A DNA stretch of 64,000 bases from Struthio camelus (GCF_040807025.1 NC_090944.1:123867738-123931737); one strand, 5' to 3'; shown: positions 27,280 to 36,609, numbered from the stretch's first letter. Numbers and translations: made by a program. Notes: generated by a model from the sequence alone, not told the origin.

Positions 27280-27903
27280 TGCCGCCGAGACGTGGAAGAG
27301 GAGCCGGGGCCGGGCGGCGCGGATGGCCGCCGAGAGCCCTCGCTCCCTGCCCAGCAGGGCGGCCCGCCGCTCGGGCATCAGGCGCACCCGCAGGCGGCCC
27401 TGGCCGGCGCGCAGCCAGCCGGCGAAGAGCTCGGTGAGGTTGAACTCCAGCTGCGCCGCGCCGCCCGCCCCGCCGGGGCTCGGCGGCGGCTCGGCGGCGC
27501 AGCCGTCGCGCAGGCTGCCCTCGCCCACCTCCAGCACCAGCTGCTTGGCGCGGCGCAGCCTCCGAGCCGGGCCGCCGGGCAGCGCCGCGCCGGGGCCGCC
27601 GGGGCGGGCGGGCGGCGCGGCCCGCGGCAGCCCCCCGCGGGCGGCGCGCAGCAGCGGCGCGCAGTCCAGCCGCAAGCGGCACCGCGCCGCTGCCGCCAGC
27701 CCCGGCGGCCCCAGCACCAGCTCCCGCACGTAGGTCCGGAACAGCGAGGGCACGACGAAGTCCACGGCCAGGCTCTTCCGCTGCAGCCGCGAGAAGCCGG
27801 CGCTCTCCCGCGGCGTCGCCGGCCCCGCTGCCGCCGCCGCCGCCAGGCTCAGGGCGAGGCAGGCGGCGGCCAGCAGGCGGACGGGCAGCCGGTCCCCCGC
27901 CAT
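27279..27903 (-). CDS. ALK: ALK receptor tyrosine kinase, coding exon 1 (N-terminal part only)
   Basis: This exon encodes the first 208 residues and one base of the next codon of anaplastic lymphoma kinase, a cell-surface receptor tyrosine kinase of the insulin-receptor superfamily that acts in neural development. Residues 1 to about 27 form an Ala/Leu-rich signal peptide. Residues 38-56 (SRLQRKSLAVDFVVPSLFR) are nearly identical to mammalian ALK and lie in its basic, heparin-binding N-terminal region. RRLRRAKQLVLE (114-125), the sequon NLT (155-157), RLMPER (174-179) and LSAAIRA..PRLLF (190-203) also match ALK. The exon ends at GCAG|GTGAGC with one base of a split codon, the same phase as mammalian exon 1 (625 bases here; 667 in human from memory). 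The ATG at 27903 was chosen because it starts the signal peptide and has a strong Kozak context (GCCATGG). The Ala/Gly/Pro/Arg-rich linker at residues 65-113 is poorly conserved and GC-driven. The MAM, LDLa, glycine-rich, transmembrane and kinase parts are encoded outside the window. Confidence 0.95.
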
Positions 27904-28020
27904 GGCCCGCCCGCCCGCCCTCGGCGGCCGCTCGGGGCGCGCCCCGCTGCGCCGCCGCCCCGTCCTGCCCCGACGGAGCGGCACCGGGGCCGGTGCGCCC
28001 CGGGGGCCGGGGCCGCTGCG

Positions 28021-28050
28021 GCCGAGGAGCGCGGGGCCGAGGAGCGCGGG
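28021..28050. repeat. Two perfect 15-bp tandem copies in ALK 5' leader
   Basis: GCCGAGGAGCGCGGG occurs twice in tandem without a mismatch, between the ALK ATG and the triplet repeat. It is a local replication-slippage product in very GC-rich DNA. Confidence 0.85.
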
Positions 28051-28104
28051 GCCGGGGCCGCTGCCGAGGCCGGTGCGCCCGGGACCGCCGGTGCCGAGGC
28101 CGAT

Positions 28105-28161
28105 GCTGCTGCCGCCGCCGCCGCCGCCGCTGCTGCTGCTGCTGCTGCCGCCGCCGCCGCC
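28105..28161. repeat. 19-triplet GCC/GCT repeat in ALK 5' leader
   Basis: On the plus strand the units are two GCT, six GCC, six GCT and five GCC. On the ALK sense strand this is an interrupted GGC/AGC repeat of 57 bp, about 200 bp upstream of the ALK ATG. In the ALK frame it would read poly-Gly/Ser, and in the other two frames poly-Arg/Gln and poly-Ala. Such repeats are often length-polymorphic. Confidence 0.9.
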
Positions 28162-28219
28162 GCGCGGGCTTTGCCGGCTCCAACTACCCGCCACAACGCA
28201 GGCATTACCCGGCGAGCGC

Positions 28220-28227
28220 TGACATCA
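28220..28227 (+). promoter_or_regulatory. CRE-like site TGACATCA
   Basis: TGACATCA differs from the palindromic CRE TGACGTCA at one base and is a known kind of ATF/CREB/AP-1 family variant. It is followed by CGCCCG, a possible GC-box flank. Function is inferred from position. Confidence 0.4.
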
Positions 28228-28250
28228 CGCCCGAGCCCGCCCGGCAGCAG

Positions 28251-28255
28251 CCAAT
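28251..28255 (+). promoter_or_regulatory. CCAAT box
   Basis: CCAAT in the context AGCCAATG matches the NF-Y consensus core. It lies between the CRE-like site and the octamer, a typical promoter position. NF-Y works in either orientation. Confidence 0.5.
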
Positions 28256-28270
28256 GCCGTCCCCGGCAGC

Positions 28271-28291
28271 CGTCATTATGCAAATATGACG
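28271..28291. promoter_or_regulatory. Octamer (POU) site flanked by inverted CRE half-sites
   Basis: A perfect octamer ATGCAAAT lies at 28278-28285. It is bracketed by CGTCAT (28271-28276) and its reverse complement ATGACG (28286-28291), so the 21-bp block is an imperfect palindrome. POU factors bind the octamer and CREB/ATF proteins bind TGACG half-sites. A GC box abuts it at 28291-28300. Its place in the CpG island just upstream of ALK suggests a core promoter role, which is inference. Confidence 0.6.
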
Positions 28292-28307
28292 GGGGCGGGG
28301 CGGGGGG
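28291..28307 (+). promoter_or_regulatory. GC boxes (SP/KLF type)
   Basis: GGGGGCGGGGCGGGGG contains two overlapping GGGGCGGGG-type SP1/KLF sites immediately beside the octamer palindrome, in the promoter part of the CpG island. Confidence 0.5.
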
Positions 28308-28620
28308 GCGAGTTCATTGAGAAAAAAATAGCCCGGCCGCCCCCGGCCGCCCCGACGGGAGGGGTGCCGGGGCGCCGCGCCGCCGCGTCGGGGATGCGCA
28401 GCGCCGGGGGGGGCGGCGGCGGCGGCCCCGCGCTCCGGGCAGGCAGGGCCGGGGCTTGGCGGCGCCCCCGCACCCCCGCGCCACCCGGCCGAGCCCCCGG
28501 CCCCAGCCGCGGGGCGGGCCCCAGGCGGTGCCGCCGTGCGCTGTCGGGCCCTGGAGTCCCGGGGCCCGCCCGGGCCGCTCTTCCCTTTCTCTCTGTGCAG
28601 GCAGTGGTGGACAGCGCCGT

Positions 28621-28748
28621 TCATTTTCCCTCCCTCCCTTTCCTTCTTTCCCTCCTGCCTCCCTCCCTCCTTCTCCTTCCTTTTCCTTCCCGTTTTCCCT
28701 CCCTCCTTCCCTTTTTCCTTCCTTCCTTTCCCTCCTTCCTTCTCTCCT
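28621..28748. repeat. Pyrimidine-rich TTCC/CCCT tract (GGAA-rich on minus strand)
   Basis: About 128 bases consist almost entirely of C and T on the plus strand, in irregular CCTT, TCCC and TTCC units. On the ALK sense strand this is a degenerate GGAA/GGGA array with many ETS-type cores. It sits about 0.7-0.85 kb upstream of the ALK ATG, at the upstream edge of the CpG island. The mirror-like purine/pyrimidine composition could adopt triplex DNA. Confidence 0.85.
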
Positions 28749-28914
28749 TAAAGACTGAGGTCTCCCAAACAACCCTGTATAGCTTTCCTCTGCAGAAGAA
28801 GAAGTGAGGGGGGAAAAAAAGAAATCTTAGAGCATAAGTCATATTAAAAAATGAACAAAAATGTTCCATTTCAGAATGGAAACAACAGCCTTAAGAATGG
28901 CTCATGCTACAATT

Positions 28915-29250
28915 TCCCCCTTTTTTACCTTTAATAAATACAATATAATTACTGTAATTACATTAGTGCTATGCCTTAGGATAGCTAATCATAACTCATT
29001 CATATTTCTGGAAGTTGCCTATATGAATTAATGCCTTATTATTATCTCTTTAGTTTGATACTTAATGCATGTATATTTTTATAATCCAGGTACTTTAACT
29101 ATATAATCATTAGAGTGCAATTATTCTGTCATGTGGTTATTCTTCTGCTTATATCAAATTAGCGTTAATATACAGATATTGTGGAGTAGAATCACAGTGT
29201 AATCCCTCCATAATTGTAGTGCCAAAGAGTGTGATTGCAGGCACAATGTT
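28915..29250. promoter_or_regulatory. AT-rich candidate regulatory element just upstream of ALK
   Basis: Immediately beyond the CpG island the sequence becomes strongly AT-rich and unique, with many homeodomain cores: TAATTACTGTAATTACATTA (28947-28966), GAATTAATGCC and GCGTTAATATAC. Its position 1.0-1.35 kb upstream of the ATG suggests a proximal enhancer, but this is unproven. Confidence 0.3.
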
Positions 29251-30182
29251 AGAAAAGAGAACCAGGATTTTTTCTACACAGAAGAGTTAAAGAAGGAACT
29301 TCAGGGCAAGTATCACAGGAATAGTTATATAATATGCTTAATTCAACAAAGAACTTTTCTGCCATATTTAGTCTAATATAGTTCTTGAGAATTCAAAGCT
29401 CATCGAAGAGGATGCATGTTGTCCCAACCGATGCTAATGGGCTTGGGTCGTACCCGCTTTTCCCCATAGCTGCTGTTATTTTACAATCCACTAGATTCAC
29501 TTGTCCTACCGGTGAACCCTAATCCTTCACTTGTAAGTTTTAGTAATACTTTGGGCCTTGGTCTTCCTTTTCTTAAAAGAGGAAACTGTTGGAAACACCC
29601 CACTTGGCATCTGTTCAGAGCCAGCATTATGCCCCTTAGAAGGGTGGGAAATTCGCCATATTTTTACTTTTTGCAAACTGAACACATACAAGTGTCTTGG
29701 GACACAACATCCAACATACAAATATTTCAACTTGATCTGTATGCTTTTATTCTCTTGACCTCAAAATCCTTATTGGAAAAAAATGTTAAATGGACTGAAT
29801 CAATCATGGGCCTCCGGCCTTTTAACTCAGCAGCATCTTTTACTCTAGTGGATAGTCCTACTAATGTGCACATTCATGGATTGAGAACTAGGTCCTCAGA
29901 CCTGCTCTATTCTCCAAATTATTTTGGACTATCATCTTCCTCTGGAGGAGTATTAAATGCGAGTGAGTCTCTCTCAAAAAGAACGACAATTACCGCAAAA
30001 AAATGGTATGTTGGGCACTGGAAGAAAATGTTCTAAAAATCTCTTTCACAGTTTATTATAGACTGTTTTCCTGCTTGCGCATATCAGATTTCCATCAAAT
30101 GAAGTCTCTACTATGGGACTTCTACAGTTTTCAGTTCTTAGTATTTTCCTCTAAGATTCAGTCAAACAGGGCTTAATGCTCT

Positions 30183-30250
30183 GCTCACTTCAGTGAATGG
30201 CCAGTCTCCCACTGACTTTAATAGGGTAGGCCCAGGACACAGTTCAGATT
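30183..30250 (+). repeat. Fragment of old amniote repeat
   Basis: CTCCCACTGACTTTAATAGG followed by GTAGGCCCAGGAC resembles 'ctcccattgacttcaatgggattaggcccagg', the same recurrent repeat vocabulary as at 33028 and 36450. Confidence 0.4.
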
Positions 30251-31098
30251 TTCAACTCAGCTACTAGGAGCAGAATAATTTGACTGATTCATTTATCCCC
30301 AACATCCTGCTAAGATAGAGTGTATCTCCTCAACTTTGCTCTTTATCTTGGAAATTATACAGACATCTCACTGACTTTCATCATAACTAGGAAGTCAGAG
30401 TTGGCCCCAGCAATGAGTCAGACTGGCATAACTAGAAACTTCGCTCTCTGATTTCTCCTCAGAATGAAATAAAAAAATATGCTATGGCACACTGCATCCT
30501 TCTTTCACACTGCCTATTCATATCTCTCTTAGAGTTGAGGTCAGTCACCGTATCTCTTTGGACTCTGTCTTCTCTACCACGAATACCAAAAAAGCTGCTG
30601 AGCAGGACAGGGAGTTTTTGTGATGTGCCCAACCTAGGAATACAGGGATTCATTTTTCTGGAGCCCACTGAGCAGCAGTCAGTCTTCAGGTCAATAGTAC
30701 CCTGCTAGGACTGGCCTTCTGCCTTGTGGGAGGATGCTGGAGAAGATATATGAAGAACTAGATCTATTGTGACAGGGGTAGGATAACAGCAACATTGTCT
30801 GGGCACTGCATACAAACAAAGGCCCTACTAAATCTGCTCTCTCGTAAACATATCTCCTTCTACTTATGACCCGAAGTACAACCCAACCTCCTGGTCAGTG
30901 TCAGCGGTGTGGGTGCTGTATGGACGCAAGTGATTGTGCCAGTTGTTTTGGGGTTGTCCCCTGGGGGATTGTAGGAGAAAAATGCTGAGACGCCTGGGGA
31001 TAAGACAAAGGGATGGTGGCTTTTGCCCGCATTTGGGTTACGATGCAGCATTCCTAAAGCACACACAGCACTCAGTGAAATAATTTGAGTGCGCCTGG

Positions 31099-31113
31099 AA
31101 AAAAAAAAAAAAA
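31099..31113 (+). repeat. A15 homopolymer
   Basis: Fifteen uninterrupted A bases in the intergenic region. No flanking target-site duplication was noticed. Confidence 0.9.
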
Positions 31114-33027
31114 GCAGAAAAAGCAGCATCCTGAAATTGTCATAGCAGCTAAAAGAATGTTATTTAATGGTCCCAAGGAAATCAGGTAGGGAGCATCAAA
31201 ACATACAGATGTGTTCTTTTCCTACTGTATTACCTTGTTTCTCTGCCATGAATCACAAAAAGGTTAGAACTGAAAACTGAATCAAAGAGGTGTCTTGACT
31301 AATAGGCATCAAATGAAATAGGAACAGCCGTTAATACATCTAAAGAGAAAAAGTGAAGACGGATCCATTAATGAATGAAGAGAGAGGCAAGGAAATCAAT
31401 GAGGGATCTGCAGTGGTTGAGTTGCTGCGCTGCCTCTTTTTTCTCCCTTTTCAAGAGGTCTTTAACAAGAAGAGTAGTATGGACAATTGGGAAGTAATAG
31501 AAGCCCGGTCAATACAGCTGCTAATGAAGGACAGGTAAGGAAATACTTTGTACAACTCTTTGATAGGCTGGGATCAGCAGATCCGGACAATATGGTTCCC
31601 AGGGTTTTAATTTAGCTAATGAATTGACTATGTCACTGGCAATTAATTTTGAAAAGCGGAGGAAAACCAAGGAGGTCTCAAAGGATAGGGGGAAAATTAA
31701 ATGCAGTACTAACTTTACAGTGGAGAAAAAAAGAGTCACATAGATAGGTCTACATTTCAGCGCCAGCAAAAGAATGAAAGAACATGCCAGAAAGGGCACT
31801 TCAGAGGAAGCAGAGCAGTGTCCCAGAGCTGAGAGCGTGACACCCCGGAAAGCACAGTCTGCCCATAAAAGATTCACAGACCTCCAGCCTTACGAAACTT
31901 GTGCCAGGCAAGCTTTATCACTTGTTGGGGCTCTAATTGCAACTGTTTAGATTTTGGGAGAGATCCAGTAAATGTAGTATATCCACACCCTAGTAAACCT
32001 TTGCCAGAACTTCATGTGAAATACTACCACGAGAAATTAGAGCTGAGCAGCATCACAGGGCTGAAAAAATTAACCAGAAGACTTGCAAACTGCAGTACTG
32101 TGAGCGGAAGACGGGTACATAATAGACTGAGCAAGCATCAGCAATTGCTTTGTTTTAACATTTCTGCTTAGATTTAGCTGAGACTGTGCACAGTGTCAAC
32201 TCCTTAGGCAACACTGCCTTCACACACCAGCAACAATGTGGAGACAGCACTGAGAGAGTTAATAATTTAGGCAGGACAGTTAGAGCAAAGAAAAGGGAGA
32301 TGAAATATTGCTGAGGAACTATGCCAAGCTACAAGCCAAGAAATGGTAGTTAAGAACAGTGTTTTCGCACTAGATTTTGGGAAGAAATCAGTACTGCTGA
32401 GTGTTACCAGCACTCCTGAAGGTGTGCAGAACAGCTGGAGACACCATTTCTGTTCTCCCCAACCCAAGCAGCTCCCAATCCAAGTCACTGCTTATTTGTC
32501 CTACAGGGATATATTAGACCCAAGGTCTATCGGCAAGACTTCAAAGTAAAGTGTCCGTACACAACAAACATTTCAAAGACAGCGCTAAGGGTGGGAATCA
32601 GGCCCCGTATAAAAATTTCTGTATCCAGGGATGGCTACAGAACCAGGCTGTCAAGAAAAATAGAGAGAAAACTGGCAATGGGATATGGCAATGTACATTT
32701 TGCTTGGGACACTTCATGGAGAAGCAGACCATAGTTCCTTTACGCATGGTGAGGAAAAGACGGGTCTTGGTTCTTAAACCCACTGAGCTAAACTGCCCAA
32801 CAGGCACGTTAGACCAAAGGGATTGAGTTGAAGGCCCAACCCTGAATTCCTTTTCTTAGGTAAATCTTTCCACCCTACCTTTTGGCAGAGCATTTGCTGA
32901 CCAACTTACTTACATGTGATTTATGAAAGGCACAGTTGATTTCATTATTCTCTGCCTTGCTACCCAGAGTACCAAGAAGAGCAAGACTGATCCAGAGCTT
33001 GTAATTGAGCGACCAGATCTGAAGGCG

Positions 33028-33130
33028 TGTACACCTTAAGTAACTCTACCGACTTCAGTGAAGTTACTTTGCATTTACACTAATGAGGTAGAAAGTAGAT
33101 TCTGGCTTCTGCTCATCACTTTGTAGTCAC
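33028..33130. repeat. Old amniote interspersed repeat with internal inverted repeat
   Basis: AGTAACTCTACCGACTTCAG followed by TGAAGTTACTTTGCATTTAC and ACTAATGAGG matches a phrase common in sauropsid genomes (agtaactccactgacttcagtggagttactctggatttacactggtgt). AGTAACT and AGTTACT are complementary arms of an imperfect palindrome. I recognise the phrase but cannot assign the family name. Confidence 0.5.
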
Positions 33131-33284
33131 TCTGGCTCCCAGAGACAAAGGCAGTGAATCAACAATGCTCTTTATTTCATTCACAGCTTTCCTTAAGCTA
33201 CCTACCCTTCCTTTGGATATTGAGTGTTTCTAAAGTAGCCTTCCATTTGCTGAGATAAAGCATAATAGCCTCTTTATTACATTA

Positions 33285-33460
33285 TTTTTTTCACCTTCCT
33301 CATCATGTCAATTAGTGTGTTTGCATTTTAACAGAGATCCTGCCTGAAAGCATGCTGGCTGCTAATGTCACAATTAGTGTTTCTTTCTGTTGGACCAATT
33401 ATAGGTGATAATGTTGCTATTTGACAGTGTTTGCGTTCTAATTAAGAGCCTGATTGCAAA
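33285..33460. promoter_or_regulatory. Candidate conserved non-coding element upstream of ALK
   Basis: Contains CAATTAGTGT twice (33309-33318 and 33371-33380), then CAATTA (33396-33401) and CTAATTAAG (33438-33446): four homeodomain cores in about 140 bp. GTGTGTTTGCATTTTAAC lies beside the first copy. The sequence is unique and looks like deeply conserved enhancer DNA. Conservation was not measured. Confidence 0.4.
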
Positions 33461-33733
33461 CTGGGTGCTCAATTCCAGCCAAGCAGCTTCTTTTTCTTTG
33501 GGTATCCCCCACTCGCAGTTTTTTACACACCTCTGGCATTGTACACGGAAAATAAAAACTGACGAGTCATCACTTGCATGAAATATCTTCTCACCTTCAT
33601 ACAGATTCATCCCATCGCTTTTCTTCTTGAATACTTCAAGCATATTTTCTCCTTTGGTGAGAATCTTTATCAAGGACAGAGCAAGTCACAGCTACAAGCA
33701 GGACGGAGCTTTTGAACGACAAGTTTAATCCAC

Positions 33734-33755
33734 CACTTAGTGCCGGCACTAAGTG
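33734..33755. repeat. Perfect 22-bp palindrome plus a third half-copy
   Basis: CACTTAGTGCC is followed directly by its exact reverse complement GGCACTAAGTG. A third copy, CACTTAGTG, lies at 33760-33768. This gives three copies of a 9-mer within 35 bp in two orientations, in otherwise unremarkable intergenic sequence. Confidence 0.95.
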
Positions 33756-36449
33756 TCATCACTTAGTGTCAGCCGTGAACCCTTGGCTGTTAGTATCACC
33801 CAGCACCAGGGTGCATCAGTACAACAGTTTGGCCCTTTAAGGAAAACAAACAAATCAATGCCAAAAATGTGTCATGCTATAAAATGGGAAAAGCCATCAC
33901 TCAAAGTAGGTTCTGGGACAAAAATGGAGTAAGATCAACTGCTGTGTTCATAAAAGGCGAAAATGACATTCTCCTTTTTAAAAAGACCTCATCTTACATT
34001 TGGTGCTATGTAAAATAGCACAGGAACATGTAACTGCATTATCTTTCCTGTACTCTCTGCTTGCTTCACCTTGCAAAAAGGTAGCAGTTTGCTTTTAAAT
34101 CTGCAGCAGAACATCTGCCCATCTGGATGCTGGCGTGCACAAGAGAGGATATAAAGCATACGAGTATGAACAGAGAGGGGGAAGTGGGTAAGCATCATAT
34201 TTGTGCAGTCTATGTTATGGTCTTCATATCGTGTAGGATCAAACACATCGCCAATGAAGCAAAACACCCATCAGTGTGATTTCTTCCCTGATCACCTGAG
34301 TAAGCAATATGCGGGCACAAATATGAACTTTCCTTGCTTCAGTGCCCTCAAGTAAATTGTGCTCACAATAGGGAAAAGGCCAATTTTATGGCATTTGAAG
34401 TGACAGCTGAAATTTCAAACCAGAAACTTTCCTGTTTCAGGAATACTGACGGACTTTACACTGGGACCCTCTCTGTATCTGGGAAGCAGCTTCTTCAAGA
34501 GGACACAATGCACTGCATTAATTCAACAGAGCTGTATCACAGAATTGGACATTTCACCACAGGGCAATGTGTCCAACTCTAAGCCTAGGCCCCTCCTGAC
34601 TGATATGAAACGCGGTTCCCAGAAACAAGGCCTCACTGAAAAGCTGTTGATGTGACCTGATTTCCCTTTTCTGTGTGAAGGCAGCATGGTGCTCATCCAA
34701 GAATAAACACTGGCAAGAGGTCTTGCTGCCTGAACACTCATCAGGCAGCTGACAGTTGGGTCTTCCACTTTCCTAATTATACTTACCTGAATAGACAGCA
34801 GAGCTGAACAACGGGAGCTACAGTTCCCCTTGTTCCTTCTGCAGTGTTTTGGACATAGGTTACCTGTCTCTGAATCTTGCACTGCAAGAGCAACCTGTAG
34901 CTCAGCTTATCTGAGTCCCCAGGTCTAGTGCTAATGGCTTTACAGCTTAAAGGATTTTCCCTGTGGGTGCTCTTGGCTTACAATTCACTTCTTTAGGACT
35001 TTTGATTAAACATATGGCCAAACCACACAGACATGCTTATGCAAAGACCTATAAGCACATTCACTTTTGATGCTGATCCAGGCAAGGAAATAATAAAATA
35101 TTGTGTGCATTTCTCTGTCTTCACTTCCTTACTGCTGTCATGGGCTCTCAGGCTCTGAGGTGTTCAGAAACCTTCTGCTTCCTCTGAAACACAGCACCTG
35201 TCTCCCTTGCGTAGCCAAATCCCTTCTCCCTCAGCTGCTTGCTCAGTTAATAAGATTATGGGTGCATACTGCCTTCCTCTTTCTTGTCCAGACTTCATGT
35301 GCCTGAAATTCTTCTGAATTCTCTCCAGGTCATTACGCTCTGTGGCTTTCAAGGCTCCTGTTAATCCTTGGTCTTCCTGAATCACCTATCTGGGGCTTTT
35401 CTACTCTTGTAACACCAGACTCTGTAGCCGAGCTACACTGGAATGCATTTCACAGAAAATCCGGCATTCATATTTTTTGCTGTTTCAGAACACCAGCCAG
35501 GCTACCTCACATGCACATAGATATATTTCCTGAAGTGTTGCTCTGAATAAAATAATCCAGGTCTGCTTTCTAGGCTTGTGGCTTGGCACATCTGGGTCTT
35601 GTGAAACAATTTCTGAACTCCTTACAGGCAGTAACACTCTTAAAACTCACTCTCTGCAAATGCAACAAGTGCATTAAGAGTTTGGGGATTATCATGCTAG
35701 TATCATAGGTCACATCTTATCTTATTGCAAACTGAGTGAAAATGACCTTTTCTGAGAGGCGTACCTTGACCTTCAATTCAGGCAAGTGTATGTATCTGAT
35801 CATGTCGTGTAATGTTTTTTATGTTTTCACAGAATTGTGATTTTTCCCATTTTCAAAGCAAAAAGTAGTCACAGCTATTCACCTCCTGTCTGTGAGGCTA
35901 ATTTAACGCTGAGTCAAGCATTGCAAGGAAAATAATGAACAGTTAGAGCATATGCAAAAGACTTTAGGGAGTGGACTTCTCAGTCCACCGGTAAGCTGAT
36001 ATTTAGGGCTGTCAACGGAATCAGCAAACTGCCTAATGAAGATGAACCTACTACATTTAGGGGGTGCTTTTCCTCATTAATTTCCTAAAGTAACACTTCC
36101 CCCACAACTCAGGGACTAAACACAATGCATGGCTGTAAAGTCCCTCTCCACCACAGCAGGGGGATGAATGTCAGGAATTCCAGCAGAGAGCAGTGAGGAT
36201 ATTGTCTTTCTATGTGATAAGTCACTCAAATAGCTAGGAAAGTACATTTTGTATTTGCCACTGCTCTAACTCCTCAGGTTGGATAACAAGGACAATAATG
36301 CAGAAGACTTTCTGTCACGTATGAAAAATGCAATGCCATGGCAGGCACATTTGGAATGCTTTTGTGATACTTAGTAGTGACTGCAGTGATCATTTTAAAC
36401 GGGAAAATGTTCGCTGGGGGCCTAATCGTCATACGCGATGAACAAATGC

Positions 36450-36490
36450 CTTTCCCATCGACTTCAGTGCTCAGCATCTGTGAGGTGTGA
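36450..36490 (+). repeat. Fragment of old amniote repeat
   Basis: CCCATCGACTTCAGTG followed by CTCAGCATCTGTGAGG corresponds to the recurrent phrase 'cccattgacttcaatgggagctgcacgtgctcagcacctctga'. It is short and family-level identity is uncertain. Confidence 0.4.
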
Positions 36491-36609
36491 CTCTGTGCTT
36501 CCAGTTGTTGCTGTCACCTATAGGCATGATGACAATCAATCACAGCTGCTTTTTTTTTCAAAAAATGGAATGACCTCATAATAAATATTTCATTTCATTG
36601 TATATCCAG

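Larger units (their letters stand above)
27904..28310 (-). promoter_or_regulatory. ALK: ALK 5' leader and proximal promoter
   Basis: This is the GC-rich segment directly upstream of the ALK start codon. It contains a triplet repeat, a 15-bp tandem duplication and a group of promoter-type motifs between 28220 and 28300 (CRE-like, CCAAT, octamer, GC box). The transcription start cannot be fixed from sequence alone. The motif cluster suggests initiation between roughly 27950 and 28250, giving a leader of up to about 300 bases. The frame stays open upstream in phase with ALK to an ATG at 28194, which would add 97 Gly/Ser/Pro/Arg-rich residues before the signal peptide. Mammalian ALK has no such extension, so I treat this as untranslated leader. 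Confidence 0.7.
26960..28600. promoter_or_regulatory. CpG island over ALK exon 1 and promoter
   Basis: CpG dinucleotides are dense and G+C is very high through this stretch, while both flanks drop abruptly to AT-rich, CpG-poor sequence. The change is sharpest near 28750. The island covers exon 1, the leader and the promoter, as expected for a developmental gene with a CpG-island promoter. Edges are judged by eye. Confidence 0.85.

Noticed and set aside
27275..28183. 302-codon minus-strand open frame with poly-Gln and poly-Arg
   Set aside because: It is a shifted frame over the ALK leader and exon 1, and the ALK frame carries the recognisable protein. At most it is an upstream open frame.
27849..28283. 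144-codon minus-strand open frame with poly-Ala
   Set aside because: Low-complexity reading of the triplet repeat in the third frame, with no family resemblance.
26965..28320. 451-codon open frame on the plus strand across the CpG island
   Set aside because: It is antisense to ALK exon 1 and consists of Arg/Ala/Pro/Gln-rich low-complexity sequence. Stops are rare on both strands in such GC-rich DNA.
28318..28334. CTATTTTTTT on the minus strand as a TATA or MEF2 box for ALK
   Set aside because: It matches neither consensus properly, and a CpG-island promoter usually lacks TATA. Starting just below it would put the other promoter motifs inside the transcript.
28286..28807. 173-codon plus-strand open frame divergent from ALK
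   Set aside because: It runs through CpG-island sequence and then the pyrimidine tract, giving Pro/Ser/Leu/Phe-rich low complexity. No sign of a real protein.
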